DNA from: Kiritimatiellia bacterium
Lineage (GTDB): Bacteria; Verrucomicrobiota; Kiritimatiellia; RFP12; UBA1067
Length of the DNA: 35,526 bases
Assembly (NCBI GenBank): GCA_017406465.1
Contig: JAFQYM010000053.1
Coordinates: 1 to 35,526, forward strand
Direction of reading: 5' to 3'
Below, one piece after another: positions 1 through 7,788 of the stretch. Numbering within the stretch: the first letter of the stretch is position 1; every line of letters starts with the position of its first letter. The notes below the pieces were generated by a model. It made no database searches. It had not been told where the DNA came from and saw only the letters and a list, made by a program, of their open reading frames with translations. The position numbers and the translations under genes were made by a program.

Positions 1-6
1 CTGTCA

Positions 7-43
7 TGTCTTCTAACCCTGCCGAAGGCAGCTCAAGAAGACA
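7..43. repeat. nested inverted repeat (cruciform-like)
   Basis: An 8-base outer arm TGTCTTCT (7-14) pairs perfectly with AGAAGACA (36-43). Inside it, CTGCC (19-23) pairs with GGCAG (27-31) around a GAA loop. The result is a two-level stem with short unpaired shoulders. The role is unknown; a transcript-end structure or a small interspersed repeat are both possible. Confidence 0.6.
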
Positions 44-143
44 ATTCGACGCACTGAATTGCCGTTAAGACATCGCGAAGCTGCGGAGCGGTAGCGGGAG
101 CCCTAACGCTCGGAGTTTCTTTTTGTCAGGAGAAAAACGCCCA

Positions 144-157
144 TTTCACTTGTGAAA
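144..157. promoter_or_regulatory. TTTCAC-TT-GTGAAA inverted repeat
   Basis: A perfect 6-base inverted repeat with a 2-base spacer, of the size and symmetry expected for a dimeric repressor site. There is no promoter or adjoining gene inside the window to assign it to, so an operator role is only a guess. Confidence 0.25.
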
Positions 158-227
158 ACGCACATCATCCTTTATTTATCGGGGTGAGATGCACATTGAC
201 AGTCAAAAAATGGGTAAACTCCAGGGT

Positions 228-2228
228 CTAAAGACGCGGAAGGATTCGTGAGGCGGAGGCCGAAGGCGCCACTTGCCCAGCCGCCTTGGGAAAGCCGTCC
301 GGCGGCCTTGAGGAATACCCGAGCCCAGCCACCTCGTGCGGATGATCCGAAGTGCCCTCGACCGGGACGAACGTCGAGACCCATTCGTACCGATACTTCT
401 TCGCCGTATGCGGAACGACGATCCTTACATGGTTCCATCCGGCGTCGAGCGAGACTTGCATCGGCTCGCGCATCCAGTATTCCTCGCCGGCAAACGGCAG
501 TTCAACGATGTTGTTCGAATACAGGATCTCCGGATGCCTGGCGATGTACTTTAGCCCCGGACGCGCCCACTTCGGCGGCGGCACGACGCGCCCGTTCACC
601 TCGACGCAGACGCCCTTCGAAGGTGCGTCCCATTCGCCGTCCTCGGGGAGCCCGCGGCCGCGGTCGCCGCTCCTGGAGTAGTGCGTGAAGCCAACCCACA
701 CACCAACCGTGCGCGGCGAATCGCTCTTTATCCATGTCTCAAGCGTGGCCGTGCCGGTCTTCCCCGCGACGTAGGAGTTCGCCAGGTCCTGGTCGTCGTC
801 ACACCAGTGGTGCAGGCACACCGTGCCCTGCGCGACATCCTCGGCGGCCACGCGCCCTTCCGAGTCGGAGACGCGCCACCTGAAGTCAGTCTGCCGCACG
901 AACGCGAACGGCATGTCGAAGTCGCGAAGCACCTTGTCGCGATGGGCGACGATGCGATCCTCGAACTTGCGAAGGAGTGCGAAATCCTCCGTGCCCGGCT
1001 TCGGGAGCTTGACCCTGTACTCGGGCCTGTCGAGATCGCGCCGCTCCCACATGAGCGAAGAATGCATCACGACCGCCGGCGCGAAGATGTTGTTCCGGAA
1101 AAGCGCAGCCGGGTCGTCTCCAATCATGTCGTCGTGCCACGAGCACGCGACGACTCCGAGGTTCATCCTCTCGTCGTGCGCGAACCTGAACGGCTTCAAG
1201 AACGCCGCGGCGTTTATCATGTCCATGCAGTCGCGATGCCCGAAGTAGAGTCGCGTAGCGTCGAACACGCATTCGTCATCGTCAGGCAGGTAGGATTCCT
1301 GCCAAAGCATTCTCACGCTCTTCGTGCCGTCGGACGCCGTAATGCCTTCGCCCGGATGCCAGCCGACGGGGATTCGCCCATTGCGGCGAACGCGCTCGGC
1401 CACCGCAGGGCAGAATGTGGCAGCGGCCTTCTCCTCGGGCGTATGGACCTCGTCCGTGCCGATATGCACGAACGGCATCTCATCGGGCGACGCGAGCGAG
1501 CAGAGCTCGTCTACGAGGTCGCAGACGATGCCCTGGACCTTCGGGTCGTCCATGCGCGCGATGCCGAGCCCGCGACGGAACGCGAGCGAATGCCCCGGCA
1601 CGTCGAACTCGGGCATCACGGTGATGCCGCGCGCCGCAGCGTAGTCGAGGATCTCGCGAAACTCCGCCTGCGTGTAGAACTTCATCAGCTGGCGCCTGAA
1701 CGCCCACGGCGCTTGGAGCATCGGATACTTCTTCGACTCGAGACGCCAGCCGTGGTAGTCCGTGAGGTGCCAGTGGAAGAGGTTGTACTTGTAGGCGGCC
1801 ATCAGGTCGAGCATCTTCTTAATCAAAGCGACGTCAAGGTAGTTCCGCCCGCAGTCGTGCATTATGCCGCGCCAACGGTACTGCGGCCAGTCCACTATCG
1901 TTCCGCAGGGAAGCTTCCCGTCCGCAAGCTTAGCGAGCTGGGCAAGAGTCGTCCGCGCATACCGTTCGCCGCGCTGGTCGGACGCGCGGATCGTCACGCC
2001 GTCAGGCGCAATCACGAGCTCGTACGCCTCGCCAGCAAGATCTTCCCTGACGCCTTCGATCGCACCACGCAAGAACTTGACCGATGCAGGCTTGCCGCAG
2101 ACACCATCTGCCGCGACGACGCGTTTTGGCTGCGGCTGGAGATTGTCGAACGGCGAGGCACCGTCCGCCGCGGCAAGCGACGCCTGCAACAGGGCGATTG
2201 TCGTTGCGATGGCGCGGCGCACGCTCAC
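228..2228 (-). CDS. glycoside hydrolase family 20 (beta-N-acetylhexosaminidase-like), secreted
   Basis: The 666-residue product begins with a hydrophobic signal-like segment (residues 5-21). A GH20-type N-terminal domain follows, then the TIM barrel: RWRGIMHDCGRNYLD (118-132), the FHWHLTDYHGWR stretch (151-162), and HIGTDEV with the expected catalytic Asp259-Glu260 pair. The family removes terminal GlcNAc/GalNAc by substrate-assisted catalysis, so the likely substrates are host glycans or chitin-derived sugars. About 190 C-terminal residues look like a beta-rich accessory domain. The last ~30 residues (after VAGLGYSS) are Pro/Ala/Ser-rich and do not look like a folded domain; the tail may derive from repeat DNA. 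The GTG start shares GTGA with the stop of the dehydrogenase gene upstream, so the two are probably translationally coupled. The GTD-E in place of the common GGD-E is a mild variation. The exact sugar specificity cannot be read from sequence. Confidence 0.88.
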   Translation of the reverse strand: MSVRRAIATTIALLQASLAAADGASPFDNLQPQPKRVVAADGVCGKPASVKFLRGAIEGVREDLAGEAYELVIAPDGVTIRASDQRGERYARTTLAQLAKLADGKLPCGTIVDWPQYRWRGIMHDCGRNYLDVALIKKMLDLMAAYKYNLFHWHLTDYHGWRLESKKYPMLQAPWAFRRQLMKFYTQAEFREILDYAAARGITVMPEFDVPGHSLAFRRGLGIARMDDPKVQGIVCDLVDELCSLASPDEMPFVHIGTDEVHTPEEKAAATFCPAVAERVRRNGRIPVGWHPGEGITASDGTKSVRMLWQESYLPDDDECVFDATRLYFGHRDCMDMINAAAFLKPFRFAHDERMNLGVVACSWHDDMIGDDPAALFRNNIFAPAVVMHSSLMWERRDLDRPEYRVKLPKPGTEDFALLRKFEDRIVAHRDKVLRDFDMPFAFVRQTDFRWRVSDSEGRVAAEDVAQGTVCLHHWCDDDQDLANSYVAGKTGTATLETWIKSDSPRTVGVWVGFTHYSRSGDRGRGLPEDGEWDAPSKGVCVEVNGRVVPPPKWARPGLKYIARHPEILYSNNIVELPFAGEEYWMREPMQVSLDAGWNHVRIVVPHTAKKYRYEWVSTFVPVEGTSDHPHEVAGLGYSSRPPDGFPKAAGQVAPSASASRILPRL

Positions 2229-3808
2229 GCAAGCTCTTCCTGGAGAAGCTTGCGGGCGGAACCGGGGCCTTCGAGAAGCCGCGCGTAGTAGCCCTCGATT
2301 CTGTCGGCGAGCGGAGTCGTCGTGAGGTCGAGGCCGAAGATCGTCGGGTTCGAGAGGATCTCGCGGATCTTCCCTTCCTTCACCTTCGCCATAAGCTCGT
2401 CCTTAAGCGGATCGGGCGAGACCTCGAGCGGAGTGCCGTCGTCGAACGTGCCGTTCAAGTAGCGGAGCCAGCCCGCGATCGCAAGCGGAATCGCGACGAG
2501 CGAGCCGAGGTCACGCCCTTCGCGGATGTAGCTCTTGATCGTCTCGCCGAAGCGGATGCCGACCTTCTGCGAAGTGTCGGTCGCAATGCGCCTTGGGTCG
2601 TCGGGCATGAAGGGGTTGGGCAGGCGCTCGTTCACCACTTCGTCGATAAACGCCTTTGGCGAGAGGATCTTCGGGTCAACGACGACGGGAAGTCCCTCGA
2701 CATAGCCAAGGCGCTTCACGAGCTTCACGATGTCGGCATCCTTCATCTCCTCGCAGATGAGCGTGTACCCGAGCAGGCACCCGTACATCGACATCGCCGT
2801 GTGGAGCGGATTGAGACATGTCGTCACCTTCATCTTCTCGCACATGTTCACGGTGTCGCGGTCGCAGAAGTAGACGCCCGCCTTTTCGAGCGGCGGACGG
2901 CCGTTCGGGAACTTGTCCTCAACGACGAGATACTGCGGCTTTTCGGCGTTGACGAACGCCGCGATGAAAGTCTTCTTCTCGGTGACGATCGGCGACATTC
3001 CCTCTATGCCGGCGTCGGAGAGGGACTTCTCTACCATCGGGTGCGGGCGCGGCGTGATCTTGTCGATCATCGACCACGGGAAGGCAATCTTCGACTCGTC
3101 CTTCAGGTAATCGAGAAACGCTGCGGGCGCAAAGCCGTTCTTGACCCAGGCCGAGGCGACTTCGAGGACGGCAGACATAAGCTTCTCGCCGTTGTGCGAG
3201 CAGTTGTCCATCGAGACGACGGCCATTGGGAGCGCCCCTGCGCCGAAGCGCTCAAGAAGAAGCGCGGCGACTATCGACATCGCGTGACGCGCCTTTGCTG
3301 GGCCCTCCTTCATGTCGGCCTCGACGACAGGCATAAGCGAGCCGTCGGTGCGGCGAAGCTGATAGCCCTTCTCGGTGATCGTGAAGGAAAGCATCTTGAG
3401 CGACGGCGCGCGGAAGATCGCCTTCAGCTGCGCGGCGGCCTTCTCGTCCGCGAAGTTTGCCTTGAGCCCCTGGGCGACTCCGGCGAGGATCTCGCGCGTC
3501 GTCGTGCCGTCGGGATTGAGAAGAACGTTCAAGGTCAGGTTGTCATACGCGTCGTAGATCTTGTCGATCACTTCGTAGTCGAACGTGTCGCACGCGATTA
3601 TGCCGGTCTTGGCGAGGCCCTCGTTCAAGAGCCGCTGCGAAAGCGAGCCGATGAAGCCGCGAAAGATGTTGCCAGCGCCGAAGTGGACCCACTCTGGGTT
3701 TTTCGCCGTCGCCTCGCGCATAGCGGCGATGTCGAACTTGGGAAGCGCGACGCCAGCAGCAGCCCAAGCGTCCTTTTCGTTCAATACGGAATCAATATTC
3801 AACTTCAT
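2225..3808 (-). CDS. mannitol dehydrogenase family oxidoreductase (fructuronate reductase/UxuB-like)
   Basis: The 527-residue cytoplasmic NAD(P)-dependent enzyme belongs to the long-chain mannitol dehydrogenase family, which reduces fructuronate, tagaturonate or fructose to the sugar acid or alcohol. Visible features are VHFGAGNIFRGF near residue 41 (dinucleotide-binding turn), MDNCSHNGEKL near 200, and KVTTCLNPLHTAMSMYG near 327, which carries the family's Lys/Asn/His catalytic cluster. Length fits the family. The start is backed by AAAGGAGAG about 7 bases upstream and by a TGATATAAT promoter at 3833-3841. It overlaps the GH20 gene by 4 bases, suggesting that hexosamine release and sugar-acid metabolism are expressed together. 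Whether the substrate is D-fructuronate (uxuB role) or a polyol is not decided by the sequence. Confidence 0.87.
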   Translation of the reverse strand: MKLNIDSVLNEKDAWAAAGVALPKFDIAAMREATAKNPEWVHFGAGNIFRGFIGSLSQRLLNEGLAKTGIIACDTFDYEVIDKIYDAYDNLTLNVLLNPDGTTTREILAGVAQGLKANFADEKAAAQLKAIFRAPSLKMLSFTITEKGYQLRRTDGSLMPVVEADMKEGPAKARHAMSIVAALLLERFGAGALPMAVVSMDNCSHNGEKLMSAVLEVASAWVKNGFAPAAFLDYLKDESKIAFPWSMIDKITPRPHPMVEKSLSDAGIEGMSPIVTEKKTFIAAFVNAEKPQYLVVEDKFPNGRPPLEKAGVYFCDRDTVNMCEKMKVTTCLNPLHTAMSMYGCLLGYTLICEEMKDADIVKLVKRLGYVEGLPVVVDPKILSPKAFIDEVVNERLPNPFMPDDPRRIATDTSQKVGIRFGETIKSYIREGRDLGSLVAIPLAIAGWLRYLNGTFDDGTPLEVSPDPLKDELMAKVKEGKIREILSNPTIFGLDLTTTPLADRIEGYYARLLEGPGSARKLLQEELA

Positions 3809-3832
3809 TGCATCTCTCCTTTAGTTTCGTAG

Positions 3833-3838
3833 ATTATA
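3833..3838 (-). promoter_or_regulatory. -10 element for the dehydrogenase-GH20 operon
   Basis: Read on the minus strand, TGA-TATAAT is an extended -10 box 24 bases before the ATG at 3808. The leader is about 18 bases and includes the Shine-Dalgarno sequence AAAGGAGAG. The box lies just downstream of and abuts the tsaC stop codon (3839-3841), so this operon starts from within the end of the preceding gene. Confidence 0.6.
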
Positions 3839-4426
3839 TCAGATTTCGACGCCGCCACGGCGCAAAACTTCTAACCCCCCCTCGGGGCCGACCTTGACGA
3901 CAGTCGACGGCACTCCGCCTGGGCTTATGCCGTCATCGACGACGATGTCAGCGGAAAGCCCGACATCGGCAAGCGCCGCCGGCGCGTCGGTCGCCGCGCG
4001 CTGACCCGAGAGATTCGCGCTCGTGACGCGCAGAAGCCCGCCGCACTTCGCGAGAAGCCGCCGAGTCCAGCCGTGGTCGGGAACGCGAAAGCCTTCGGCT
4101 GAGTTCAAAGTTGAAAGTTGAGAGTTTAAAGTTGATTTGGAAAGAATCAACGTGAGGCCGCCTGGCCAATGCTTAACAAGCTCACAGGCCTTGCCAGTAA
4201 TTTGGTAGCCAAAGCGCTCGACTACTTCTACATCCGCGGCAAGCAAGGCGATCGGCTTCTTCGCCTCGCGCCCCTTGATCGTGTAGAGCCGGTCAACGGC
4301 CTCCGGGAAGTCGGGGTGCGCGGCGAGGCCATAGACCGTGTCGGTCGGAATCACCGCTACGCCGCCCGCAAGCAGAACCTTTGCGGCGGCCTCAAGCCCC
4401 TCTTCATCGCTCTTTACTACTTGCAT
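3839..4426 (-). CDS. tsaC: threonylcarbamoyl-AMP synthase (TsaC/YrdC/Sua5 family) with an in-frame repeat insertion
   Basis: The enzyme makes threonylcarbamoyl-AMP from threonine, bicarbonate and ATP for the t6A37 modification of ANN-decoding tRNAs. The 195-residue product has only the YrdC domain (no Sua5 C-terminal domain). Family signatures are PTDTVYGL (27-34), KGREAKKP (51-58), HWPGGLTLIL (86-95), RVPDH (114-118) and the SANLSG motif (136-141). I place the start at ATG 4426 (MQVVKSD). The frame could open at GTG 4459, but those 11 extra residues are encoded by the nonamer repeat and do not resemble the family. Residues about 98-110 (STLNSQLSTLNSA) are encoded by a five-unit heptamer array sitting in a loop that varies naturally in the family, so activity is probably kept. 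It is the last gene of the run that starts at 5629. Confidence 0.9.
   Translation of the reverse strand: MQVVKSDEEGLEAAAKVLLAGGVAVIPTDTVYGLAAHPDFPEAVDRLYTIKGREAKKPIALLAADVEVVERFGYQITGKACELVKHWPGGLTLILSKSTLNSQLSTLNSAEGFRVPDHGWTRRLLAKCGGLLRVTSANLSGQRAATDAPAALADVGLSADIVVDDGISPGGVPSTVVKVGPEGGLEVLRRGGVEI
4101..4135. repeat. heptamer tandem array inside tsaC
   Basis: Five contiguous 7-base units: GAGTTCA, AAGTTGA, AAGTTGA, GAGTTTA, AAGTTGA, i.e. order V1-X-X-V2-X. It is AT-rich compared with the flanking gene. On the coding strand it is read through in frame as a Ser/Thr/Leu/Asn-rich peptide. The same five-unit order occurs, with a different unit sequence, at 9368-9402. Confidence 0.85.
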
Positions 4427-4440
4427 CTTTGGAATAAGAC

Positions 4441-4503
4441 CACGAAATACACGAAACACATGAAAAGAAGTTCTACACGATCTACACGTTCTCGTTCTGC
4501 ACG
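4441..4503. repeat. nonamer tandem array between tsaC and the C_GCAxxG_C_C gene
   Basis: Two adjoining groups of 9-base units. The first is CACGAAATA, CACGAAACA, CATGAAAAG (4441-4467). After AAG come TTCTACACG, ATCTACACG, a shortened TTCTCG, and TTCTGCACG (4471-4503). The array covers the space between two genes and supplies the last codons and stop of the C_GCAxxG_C_C gene (4482). Two related units (TTCTACACA, TTCTGCATG) recur at 17478-17495. Confidence 0.75.
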
Positions 4504-4919
4504 GCTAAATCTTTCTCCAGTAGCCGTACGGCGAGTTTCACGAGCTCGACGCAGGGGCGCTTCTTGTAGTACCCTTCCGTCCTCGCCTCAGGCGCTCCGC
4601 CCTGGGTCGCGCCAGTCCCGGCCAGAAGCTCGCGGCAGACGATAGAGCTGCATTCCGCCTTGAACTTCTCCGCAAACGCCTGCACGTGCGGATATGTCGC
4701 CGCCTTGTCGGGACCGTGGCGCATCCCGAGGACGAGCGTGGCGCCAGTTACCGCGCCGCACACTTCGCGCATACGACCAACGCCGCCACCAAGCCCGCAC
4801 GAGACCTTCGCCGCCGTCTCGCGGTCCATGCCAAGTTCGTCGGCAAACGCGCAGAACACGGACTGCGAGCAGTTCATGCCGCTTCTAAAAAGTTCTTCCG
4901 CCTTCTCCTCGTGCGTCAT
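4482..4919 (-). CDS. C_GCAxxG_C_C family protein (putative redox/metal protein)
   Basis: The 145-residue protein has the spaced cysteines of the C_GCAxxG_C_C family: Cys17 in GMNCSQSV, Cys41 and Cys54 in the GLGGGVGRMREVCGAVTGA stretch, Cys90/Cys95, and Cys123 near the C-terminus. The family is common in anaerobes and thought to bind a metal or cluster; its function is unproven. I choose ATG 4919, which shares ATGA with the stop of the pseudouridine synthase gene; a longer frame from 4958 has an Arg-rich start with no family resemblance. The 3' end (residues from about 140) runs into the nonamer repeat, so the C-terminal few residues may be repeat-derived. Confidence 0.82.
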   Translation of the reverse strand: MTHEEKAEELFRSGMNCSQSVFCAFADELGMDRETAAKVSCGLGGGVGRMREVCGAVTGATLVLGMRHGPDKAATYPHVQAFAEKFKAECSSIVCRELLAGTGATQGGAPEARTEGYYKKRPCVELVKLAVRLLEKDLAVQNENV

Positions 4920-5629
4920 TTCAGCAACTCCAGTTCTTCGGGCGTGAGGTCTCGCCACTCGCCGGGGGCAAGCGCAGGGTCAAGCGCGAGCCGCCCGACG
5001 GCAACGCGCTTAAGCGAGACGACGACGAGATGCGCGGCGGAGCACATGTAGCGGATCTGGCGTTTCCGCCCTTCGCGTAGGCGAAACTCGAGCGTCGTGA
5101 CGTTGTTCACGGGGCCTTCGAGCACCTTCACCGGCACAGGGCGAGTCACATAGCCGTCGGGCATCTTGACGGGCCCCCTAAGGACGCGCAGCTTGTCCTC
5201 GCTCCAGCGTCCTGCGGCGCGTACAATGTATGTTTTCTCGTGCTCGTAGCGCGGGTGGGTGAGGCGAAGCGTGAGGGCGCCGTCGTTCGACATGAGGAGC
5301 ATTCCCTCGGAATCCTTGTCGAGACGGCCGACTGGCACGAGGCGTTCGGGCGTAGTGACTAGTTCCGCGACCGTCTTTCCGCCAAAAGGATCGCTCGTGG
5401 AGCTCAAGACCCCAACGGGCTTGTAGAGCATCACCGTCCGCTTCGCCTCAGCCGCCGCAAGCGGCTTTCCGTCCACCGAAATCTTCGCCGTCGCCGGATC
5501 GACGCGCTCGCCGGGTTCCTTCACCACCACGCCATCGACCGTGACGCGCCCCGCGGCGATCAGCTCAGCAGATTTACGGCGAGAGGCGACGCCAGCGTGG
5601 CTTAGGACATTTTGCAGTCGTTCTTCCAT
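4916..5629 (-). CDS. 16S/23S rRNA pseudouridine synthase, RsuA/RluB/RluE/RluF family
   Basis: The 237-residue enzyme converts a specific rRNA uridine to pseudouridine. Residues 1-55 form an S4 RNA-binding domain (MEERLQNVLSHAGVASRRK). The catalytic domain follows with GRLDKDSEGMLL and catalytic Asp104, then LEFRLREGRKRQIR. Length fits bacterial RluB/RsuA types; which of the four it is cannot be decided here. The start at 5629 matches the S4 domain and lies 10 bases after a TTTGGTATAAT promoter element, with no Shine-Dalgarno, so the mRNA is probably leaderless or nearly so. It is the first gene of the run continuing into the C_GCAxxG_C_C gene (4-base overlap) and tsaC. Confidence 0.92.
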   Translation of the reverse strand: MEERLQNVLSHAGVASRRKSAELIAAGRVTVDGVVVKEPGERVDPATAKISVDGKPLAAAEAKRTVMLYKPVGVLSSTSDPFGGKTVAELVTTPERLVPVGRLDKDSEGMLLMSNDGALTLRLTHPRYEHEKTYIVRAAGRWSEDKLRVLRGPVKMPDGYVTRPVPVKVLEGPVNNVTTLEFRLREGRKRQIRYMCSAAHLVVVSLKRVAVGRLALDPALAPGEWRDLTPEELELLK

Positions 5630-5639
5630 GTTTTGGAAA

Positions 5640-5645
5640 ATTATA
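5640..5645 (-). promoter_or_regulatory. extended -10 promoter for the pseudouridine synthase run
   Basis: The minus strand reads TTTGG-TATAAT followed by 10 bases and then the ATG. A transcription start about 7 bases past the box leaves a leader of only a few bases. The TGG extension is shared with other promoters in the window. Confidence 0.65.
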
Positions 5646-5738
5646 CCAAAGCACACACCACACCCGCAAGGCATCAGACGCGACCGGCATCGCGGTCCCC
5701 GCAGATTCCATCATGATTCCTCTATGGTCGGTTACGAC

Positions 5739-7775
5739 TTACCCAATCACCTTCAGAGCGCCGGTGGGGCAGTTGTCCGCGCAGAGGTGGCAGTCCTTGC
5801 ATACCGTCGTGGCGCCAGGATTCTGGAATTCGGGCTTGACGACAGTCTTGAAACCGCGCCCGACGAGGCCCAGCAGCCCCTGCTTCGCCTGTTCGGCGCA
5901 CACGCGCACGCAGAGGTTGCAGAGCACGCACTTGCGCTGGTTGCGCTCGATCGTGACGAGCTTCTGCTCAACGAAGCCGGGGTGGTAGTCGCCGCGCAGT
6001 CGCTTGACATCCGCCTGCAGCAGGTTCGCGTAGCGGATGAGCTTGCACTCCTCGAAGTCGTGGCAGCCGCACTCCAGGCAGCGCTTCGCCTCCGCCTGGG
6101 CGACCTCCGGCGAAAGGCCGAGGTTCACTTCCTTGAAGTCGTTGCGGCGCTCTTCCGGCGGGCGCTGCGGCATCTTAGCCCGCGCGATGCGCGGACGGTC
6201 TGCAAAGTCCTTCTCTGTGAGCTCTCGCTCGGAGAGAATCGGCTTGACGGGCCTGTACTCGCCTCCGCGCAGGTAGGCGTCGACGGCGAGCGCGGCCTCG
6301 TTGGCCTGCGCGATTGCGCCGATTGCGATGCCCGCGCCCTTGTTGACAGTGTCGCCGCAGGCGAACACGCCCGGAAGAGCGGTGGAGAAATTGCCCTCGT
6401 CGGCGGCAATCGTACCCTTCTGGGTCTGCGGCAGGTCCGCGAACCCTTCGGGGTCGTTGCGCTGGCCGATGGCGGCGATCACGCTGTCGAGCGCAATCTC
6501 CTCGAACTTCCCGGCAACGGGCACGGGCTTGCGGCGACCGCGCTCGTCTGGCTCGCCGAGCTCCATCACCTGAAGGCGCATCCCGCATACCTTGCCGTCC
6601 TTGCCGAGGATCTCGTCAGGGGCGTAGAGGAACTTGAACTTGACGCCTTCCTCCTCGGCCTCCGTGATCTCGATGTCCTCCGCGGGCATCTCCTTGCGGG
6701 TACGGCGGTAGACGACGAACACCTCCTTCGCGCCCACGCGCACCGCAGTGCGGCAGGCGTCCATGGCGGTGTTGCCGCCGCCGACAATCGCCACGCGCTC
6801 GCCGATGTCGGGCTTCTCGCCAGTCACGACCGCCCTGAGGAAGTCAATGCCGCCCCACACACCCTGAAGTTCCTCGCCCTTGACGCGCATGGCCGTCGAT
6901 TTCCACGCGCCGTTCGCGACGATTACCGCGTCGAACCACGAGCGGAACTTCGCGAAGTCCGCATCGCGACCGATCTTGAAGTCGTTGACGAACGTTACGC
7001 CAAGCGCGGCAATGGCGTCGGTCTCGGCCTTGAGGATTGCCTTCGGCAGACGGTATTCTGGGATGCCGTAGCGGAGCATGCCGCCCATCTCGGGCATCTG
7101 GTCGTATACCGTAACGGCATGTCCCCACTGCGCGAGCTTGAACGCGGCGGTGAGGCCGGCGGGGCCGCCGCCGACGATGCCCACTTTCTTGCCAGTGGGG
7201 GCGGCGACCTTGATCGGATGCTCGTTGCCGTCCTTGCGCACCTGGTCGGCGGCGAAGTACTTGAGCTGCGCGATGGAGATCGGTTCCTCCACGAGGTTGC
7301 GGCGGCACGCCTTCTCGCAGGGGTGCGGGCACACGCGGCCGATGGCTGCGGGAATCGGGAAAGTCTCCTTGATCGTGGCGACGGCGTCCGCAAAACGTCC
7401 CTCGGCGATTTCCTTCACGTACTTCTGGCAGTCCGTGTGGGCCGGGCAGTTGAGCTTGCAGGGACCCTGGCAGTCGCCGTCATGGTCGCCCATCAAAAGC
7501 TCGAGCGCGAGCTTGCGCGTGGCGAGCGCCTTCTCGCTCTTCGTATGCACAACCATGCCGGGCGCGACCTTCGCAGAGCAGGCGCGGAGCATCTTGGGGC
7601 AGTTCTCCACCTCCACCACGCACACGCCGCACGCGCCGTAGGGGCCGAGTTCCTTCAGGTAGCAGAGGTTGGGAATCTCGATTCCCGCCGCCTTGGCCGC
7701 CTCGAAGATGGTGGTGCCGGCCGGCACGCGCACGGGCACGTCGTCGATGATGAGATCAATCAGTTCGGTATCCAT
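5739..7775 (-). CDS. FAD/NAD(P)H oxidoreductase subunit with NuoG-like N-terminus and GltD-like core (StnA-like)
   Basis: The 678-residue subunit is modular. Residues 1-75 are a [2Fe-2S] ferredoxin domain (Cys38, 49, 52, 66). Residues 100-160 hold a Cys-rich region like the GltD N-terminus. FAD binds at GIVGGGPAGLTAA (199-211) and NADPH at VAIVGGGNTAMDA (328-340), with VYRRTRKEMPA after it. The C-terminus has two [4Fe-4S] ferredoxin motifs (CVLCNLCVRVC and CKDCHLCADNC). This layout matches the NADPH subunit of Sporomusa-type Nfn (StnABC), which couples NADH, NADPH and ferredoxin by electron bifurcation. No hydrogenase H-cluster motif is present. The start at 7775 has AAAGGA 11 bases upstream. 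It lies 13 bases after the NuoF-like gene, completing a three-gene operon. The Stn assignment is by domain layout; an NADPH-linked electron donor to another partner is the alternative. Confidence 0.85.
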   Translation of the reverse strand: MDTELIDLIIDDVPVRVPAGTTIFEAAKAAGIEIPNLCYLKELGPYGACGVCVVEVENCPKMLRACSAKVAPGMVVHTKSEKALATRKLALELLMGDHDGDCQGPCKLNCPAHTDCQKYVKEIAEGRFADAVATIKETFPIPAAIGRVCPHPCEKACRRNLVEEPISIAQLKYFAADQVRKDGNEHPIKVAAPTGKKVGIVGGGPAGLTAAFKLAQWGHAVTVYDQMPEMGGMLRYGIPEYRLPKAILKAETDAIAALGVTFVNDFKIGRDADFAKFRSWFDAVIVANGAWKSTAMRVKGEELQGVWGGIDFLRAVVTGEKPDIGERVAIVGGGNTAMDACRTAVRVGAKEVFVVYRRTRKEMPAEDIEITEAEEEGVKFKFLYAPDEILGKDGKVCGMRLQVMELGEPDERGRRKPVPVAGKFEEIALDSVIAAIGQRNDPEGFADLPQTQKGTIAADEGNFSTALPGVFACGDTVNKGAGIAIGAIAQANEAALAVDAYLRGGEYRPVKPILSERELTEKDFADRPRIARAKMPQRPPEERRNDFKEVNLGLSPEVAQAEAKRCLECGCHDFEECKLIRYANLLQADVKRLRGDYHPGFVEQKLVTIERNQRKCVLCNLCVRVCAEQAKQGLLGLVGRGFKTVVKPEFQNPGATTVCKDCHLCADNCPTGALKVIG

Positions 7776-7788
7776 TTCAAAAATCCTT

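Larger units (their letters stand above)
1..227. other. gene-free region downstream of the GH20 gene
   Basis: I see no convincing coding frame here. The stretch holds a nested inverted repeat (7-43), a run of three related hexamers (GGAGCG, GTAGCG, GGAGCC at 85-102) and a TTTCAC/GTGAAA inverted repeat (144-157). It lies just past the 3' end of the minus-strand GH20 operon, so it could hold terminator or processing structures, but no hairpin followed by a T-run was found. Confidence 0.5.

Noticed and set aside
7..43. attC-like integron recombination site
   Set aside because: The core consensus sequences (RYYYAAC/GTTRRRY) are not matched and there is no integrase or cassette array.
681..2288. 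Long open frame on the plus strand opposite the GH20 gene (and similar ones at 5541-7796, 7669-9414, 10642-12711, 20129-21331)
   Set aside because: These are high-GC antisense shadows: Arg/Ala/Val-rich translations without recognisable domains, opposite genes with complete conserved motifs.
4560..4615. Gly/Ala/Glu-rich stretch in the C_GCAxxG_C_C protein as a third repeat insertion
   Set aside because: The distance between the flanking cysteines fits the family's normal spacing and there is no clear 7- or 9-base periodicity.
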